Shown one piece after another: positions 60,769 to 64,000 of a stretch of DNA of 64,000 bases. Both the position numbers and the translations under genes were made by a program. The notes under the pieces are model-generated. The model did not search any database. It had not been told where the DNA came from and was given only the letters and a program-made list of their open reading frames with translations. The stretch covers positions 135,409,319 through 135,473,318 of the forward strand of contig NC_134707.1 of assembly GCF_043290135.1 (NCBI RefSeq), given 5' to 3'. The stretch's first letter is position 1. Each line of letters begins with the position of its first letter. The stretch is from Rhipicephalus microplus. Lineage: Eukaryota; Arthropoda; Arachnida; Ixodida; Ixodidae.

Positions 60769-63700
60769 TGGAGTTTCTAGTTGTGGAGTTTCTATTTGTG
60801 GATTTTCTAGCTGTGGAGTTTCTAGTGGCGGAGTTTCTAGTTGCAGAGTTTCTAGTTGCGGAATATCTAGCTGTGGAGTTTCTAGTTGCGGAGTTTCTAG
60901 TTATAGACTTTCTAGTTGTGGAGTTTCTAGTTGTGGAGTTTGTAGTTGCGGAGTAGTAGTTGTGGAGTTTCTAGTTGTGGAGTTTCTAGTTGTGGAGTTT
61001 CTAGTGGTGGAGTTTCAAGATGCGGAATTGAAAGGTGTGGAGTTTCTAGTTGTGGAGTTTCTAGTTGTCGGGTTTCTGGTTGCGGAGTTTTTGATGTGGA
61101 GTCTCTGGTTGTGGAGTCTCTAGTTGTGGAGTTTCCAGTTGCAGTGTTTCTAGTTTTGGAGTTTCTAGTTGTGGAGTTTTTAGTTGTGGAATTTGTAGTT
61201 GTGGAGTATCTAGTTGTGGTGTTTCAAGTTGTGGAGTTTCTAGTTATGGAGTTTATAGTTGCGGAGTTTCTAGTTGGTGAGTTTCTAGTTGCCGTGTTTT
61301 TAAATGCGAAGTCTCAAGTTGTGGTGTTTCTATCTGTGGAGTTTCTAGTTGTAGAGTCTCTAGTTGTGGAGTTCCTAGTTGTGGAGTTTCTAGTTGTGGA
61401 GTGTCTAGTTGCGGAGTTTCTGGTTTTAGAGTTTCTAGGTGTTCAGTTTCTAGTTGGAGTTTTAGTTTTCGAGTTTCTAGTTGTAGATTTTTTAGTTGCA
61501 GAGTTTCTAGTTGTGAAGTTTCTAGTTGTGGGGTTTCTAGTTGTTGAAATTCTAGCTGTGGAGTTTCTACTTATGGAATCTCTAGTCATGGAGTTTCTAG
61601 TTGTGGATTTTTAGTTGTGGAGTTTTTAGTTGTGGAGTTTCCTGTTGTGGAGTTTCTAGTTGTGAAGTTTCTATTTGCGGATTTTCTAGTTGCGGAGTTT
61701 CTAGTTGCGGAGCTTCTAGTTGTGTAGTTTCTAGTTGGGAAGTTTCTACTTGAGTTTATAGTTGTGGATTTTCTAGTTGCAGAGTTTCGTGTTGCAGAGT
61801 TTCAAGTTGTGGAGTTTCTAGTTGCGGAGTCTATGGTTGTGGAGTTTCTAGTTGTGGAGTTTCTAGCTGTGGAGTTTCTAGTTACAGAGTCTCTAGTTGT
61901 GCAGGCTCTAGTTGTGGAGTCTCTAGTTCTGAAGTTTCTAGTTGTGGAGTTTATAGTTGTGGAGTTTCTAGCTGTGGAGTTTCTAGTTGCGGGGTTTCTA
62001 GTTGCAGAGTTTATAGTTGTGGAGTTTTTAGCTGTGGAGTTTCTATTTGCGGAGTTTCTATTTGCGGAGTTTCTAGTCGGGGAGTTTCTAGTTGTGGAGT
62101 TAGTAGTTGCGGAGTTTCTAGTTGTGGAATTTGTAGTTCTGGAGTATCTAGTTGTGGAGTTTCTAGTTGTGGAGTTTCTAGTTGTGGAGTGGCTAGTTGT
62201 GGAGTTTCAAGTTGCGGAATTGATAAGTGTGGAGTTTCGAGTTGTGGAGTCTCTAGTTGTGGAGTTTCTATTTGCAGAGTTTCTAGTTGAGGAGTTTCTA
62301 GTTGCGGAGTTTCTAGTGGTGGAATTTGTAGTTGCGGAGTTTTTCGATGTGGAGTTTCTAGTTGGGAAGTTTCTAGTTGTGGATTTTCTAGTTGCGGAGT
62401 TTCTAGTTGTGTAGTTTGTAGTTGGGAAGTTTCTACGTGAGTTTATAGTTGTGGATTTTCTAGTTGCAGATATAAGAGTTGCAGAGTATCAAGTTGTGGA
62501 GTTTCTAGTGGCGGAGTCTCTAGTTGTGGAGTCTGTAGTTGTGAAATTTGTAGTTGTGGAGTTTCTAGTTGTGGTGTTTCAAGTTTTGGTGTTTCTATCT
62601 GTGGAGTTTCTACTTGTGGAGTCTTTAGTTGAGGAGTCTTTAGTGTTGGAGTTCCTAGTTGTGGAGTTTCTAGTTGTAGAGTGTCTAGTTGAGGAGTTTC
62701 TAGTTGTGGAGTTTATAGGTGTGGAGTTTCTAGTTGCCGAGTTTCTAGTTGCAAAGTCTCAATTTGTGGAGTTTCTAGTAGTGGAGTTTCTAGTTGTGGA
62801 GTTTCTAGTTGTGGAGTTTCTGGTTGCCGAGTTTCTAGTTGGAAAGTCTCAAGTTGTGGAGTTTAGAGCTGTGGAGTTTCTAGTTGCGGAGTTTCTATTT
62901 GTGGAGTTTCTAGTTGTGGAGTTTGTAGTTGTGGAGTCTCTAGTTGTGGAGTTTCTAGTTAAGGAGTTTCTAGTTGCGAAGTGTCAAGTTGTGGAGTTTA
63001 TAGTTGTGGAGTTTCTATTGTGGAATTCGTAGTTGTGTTGTTCGTAGTTGTCGGGTTTCTAGGTACGGAGTTTCTAGTCGTGGAGTTTCTAGTTGCGGAG
63101 TCTCTAGTTGTGCAGGCTCTAGTTGTGGAGTCTCTAGTTCTGGAGTTTCTATTTATGGAGTTTATAGTTGTGGAGTTTCTAGCTGTGGAGTTTCTATTTG
63201 CGGAGTTTCTAGTTGCAGAGTTTCTAGTTGTGTAGTTTCTAGTTGGGAATATTCTACTTGAGTTTACAGTTGTGGATTTTTTAGTTGCAGAGTTTCGTGT
63301 TGCAGAGTTTCAAGAGTTGGAGTTTCTAGTTGCGGAGTCTATAGTTGGGGAGTTTTTAGTTGCGGGGTTTCTAGCTGTGGAGTTTCTAGTTGCAGAGTCT
63401 CTAGTTTTGCAGGCTCTAGTTGTGAAGTCTCTAGTTCTGGAGTTTCTAGTTGTGGAGTTTAAGGTTGTGGAGTTTCTAGCTGCGGAGTTTCTAGCTGTGG
63501 AGTTTCTAGTCGTGGAGTTTCTAGTTGCAGAGTCTCTAGTTGTGCAGGCTATAGTTGTGGAGTCTCTAGTTCTGGTGTTTCTAGTTGTGGAGTTTATAGT
63601 TGTGGAGTTTCTAGCTGTGGAGTTTCTAGTTGTGGAGTTTCTAGTTGCAGAGTTTCTAGTTGCGGAGTCTGTAGTTGTGGAGTTTTTAGTTGTGGAGTGT

Positions 63701-64000
63701 CTATTTGTGGATTTTCTAGCTGTGGAGTTTCTAGTTGCGGAGTTTCTAGTTGCAGAGTTTCTAGTTGCGGAATTTCTAGCTGTGGAGTTTCTAGTTGCGG
63801 AGTTGCTAGTTGCAGACTTTCTAGTTGTGGAGTTTCTAGTTGTGGAGTTTGTAGTTGCGGAGTACTAGTTGTGGAGTTTCTAGTTGTGGAGTTTCTAGTT
63901 GTAGAGTTTCTAGTGGTGGAGTTTCAAGATGCGGAATTGATAGGTGTGGAGTTTCTAGTTGTGGAGTTTCTAGTTGTCGGGTTTCTAGTTGCGGAGTTTT

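Larger units (their letters stand above)
1..64000 (+). repeat. Continuous 15-bp satellite array filling the whole window
   Basis: The unit GTTGTGGAGTTTCTA is repeated head to tail without interruption, about 4,270 times, and always in this orientation. Frequent variants change TGTGG to TGCGG or TGCAG, GAG to GAA or TAG, TTTCTA to TCTCTA, TTTTTA, TTTATA or TTTCAA, and GTTG to GCTG. A minority of units are 13, 14 or 16 bp long. The consensus has 5 G, 7 T, 2 A and 1 C, so the plus strand is about 80% G+T. No unique sequence, gene, RNA gene or mobile element interrupts it; every gap of more than 300 bp between the other features listed here holds only these units. I do not recognise the family. 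A eukaryotic heterochromatic satellite is the likeliest reading. Confidence 0.97.
48821..64000 (+). repeat. 16-kb tandem duplication, copy 2 (cut by window end)
   Basis: It matches copy 1 almost base for base. By hand I found only four substitutions (near 49991, 57988, 63414 and 63698) and two deletions (446 bp near 50833 and 46 bp near 63655). These counts are lower bounds. From the copy 1 length minus these deletions, copy 2 should end about 370 bp beyond the window, so whether a third copy follows cannot be seen here. Such high identity means either a very recent event, gene-conversion homogenisation, or an assembly duplication. Confidence 0.9.

Noticed and set aside
1..64000. Pentapeptide-repeat protein: AEFLV and VEFLV resemble the A(D/N)LXX five-residue pattern.
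   Set aside because: The family's central Leu/Phe with flanking polar outward residues is not kept; here nearly all positions are hydrophobic or Glu. The five-residue period follows from the DNA period, and stops and frameshifts are everywhere.
1..64000. Minus-strand LETPQ and TRNST frames (for example 18751-19089 and 302-616) as low-complexity secreted proteins.
   Set aside because: They are complementary readings of the same units with no signal peptide, no unique terminal domain and no conserved frame.
1..64000. CRISPR array.
   Set aside because: The repeats are contiguous 15-mers with no unique spacers, no 23-50 bp direct repeat and no adjacent cas genes.
1..64000. Telomeric repeat or telomere-associated G-quadruplex array.
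   Set aside because: The unit has no TTAGGG-like or other known telomere motif. G runs are mostly GG, rarely GGGG, and spaced too far apart for canonical quadruplexes.
1..64000. tRNA, rRNA, transposon ends or a retroelement buried in the array.
   Set aside because: I found no cloverleaf, ribosomal core, terminal inverted repeat, poly-A tail or target-site duplication, and every segment still reads as the 15-mer.
48821..64000. Treating the second 16-kb copy purely as an assembly artefact.
   Set aside because: It carries its own 446-bp and 46-bp deletions and several substitutions, so it is not an exact duplication of the same sequence. Two haplotypes joined in error remain possible and need read-level checking.

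Overview
This window is one uninterrupted satellite (long minisatellite) array. From base 1 to base 64000 every stretch I read resolves into head-to-tail copies of a 15-bp unit with consensus GTTGTGGAGTTTCTA, about 4,270 units (64000/15), all in the same orientation. I see no unique sequence, inverted segment, transposon, tRNA, rRNA, promoter, terminator or credible protein gene. I do not recognise the 15-mer as a named satellite family.

The host is most likely a eukaryote. There are 64 kb of gene-free tandem DNA with nested kilobase-scale higher-order repeats, and CTAG, which many bacterial genomes avoid, occurs in nearly every unit. The commonest unit variants (TGTGG, TGCGG, TGCAG) are what CpG methylation and deamination would produce. 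This is inference; I cannot name the lineage. The array could be pericentromeric, centromeric or subtelomeric heterochromatin.

Layout. Bases 1-28670 are a mosaic of 1.7-3.3 kb blocks reused several times. About 3040-6295 recurs at about 13972-17274, and its second half recurs at about 19392-21705. A block at 7608-9299 recurs at 9531-11220 and, shifted, at 12561-14375. A clean 2,825-bp tandem duplication lies at 20623-26272. About 17340-19383 recurs at about 26873-29139. From 28675 the array is younger: a 4.6-kb tandem duplication (28675-33260, 33261-37861), a 3,025-bp tandem duplication (39124-42148, 42149-45173), and a roughly 16-kb tandem duplication (32780-48820, then 48821 to the window end) that copies the 3,025-bp pair and the 4.6-kb junction. 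The two 16-kb copies differ by only a few substitutions and two deletions in my hand comparison. The order of events is therefore readable: the 3,025-bp and 4.6-kb events came first and the 16-kb event last.

The most interesting local signal is a variant pair of units carrying TTCGTAGTTGTCGGG. It has the spacing and 8 of the 9 fixed bases of the CENP-B box core (TTCG-N4-A-N2-CGGG). I located 19 copies, each inside a conserved higher-order context. All long open reading frames are arithmetic by-products of a 15-bp (5-codon) period and are not annotated as genes.
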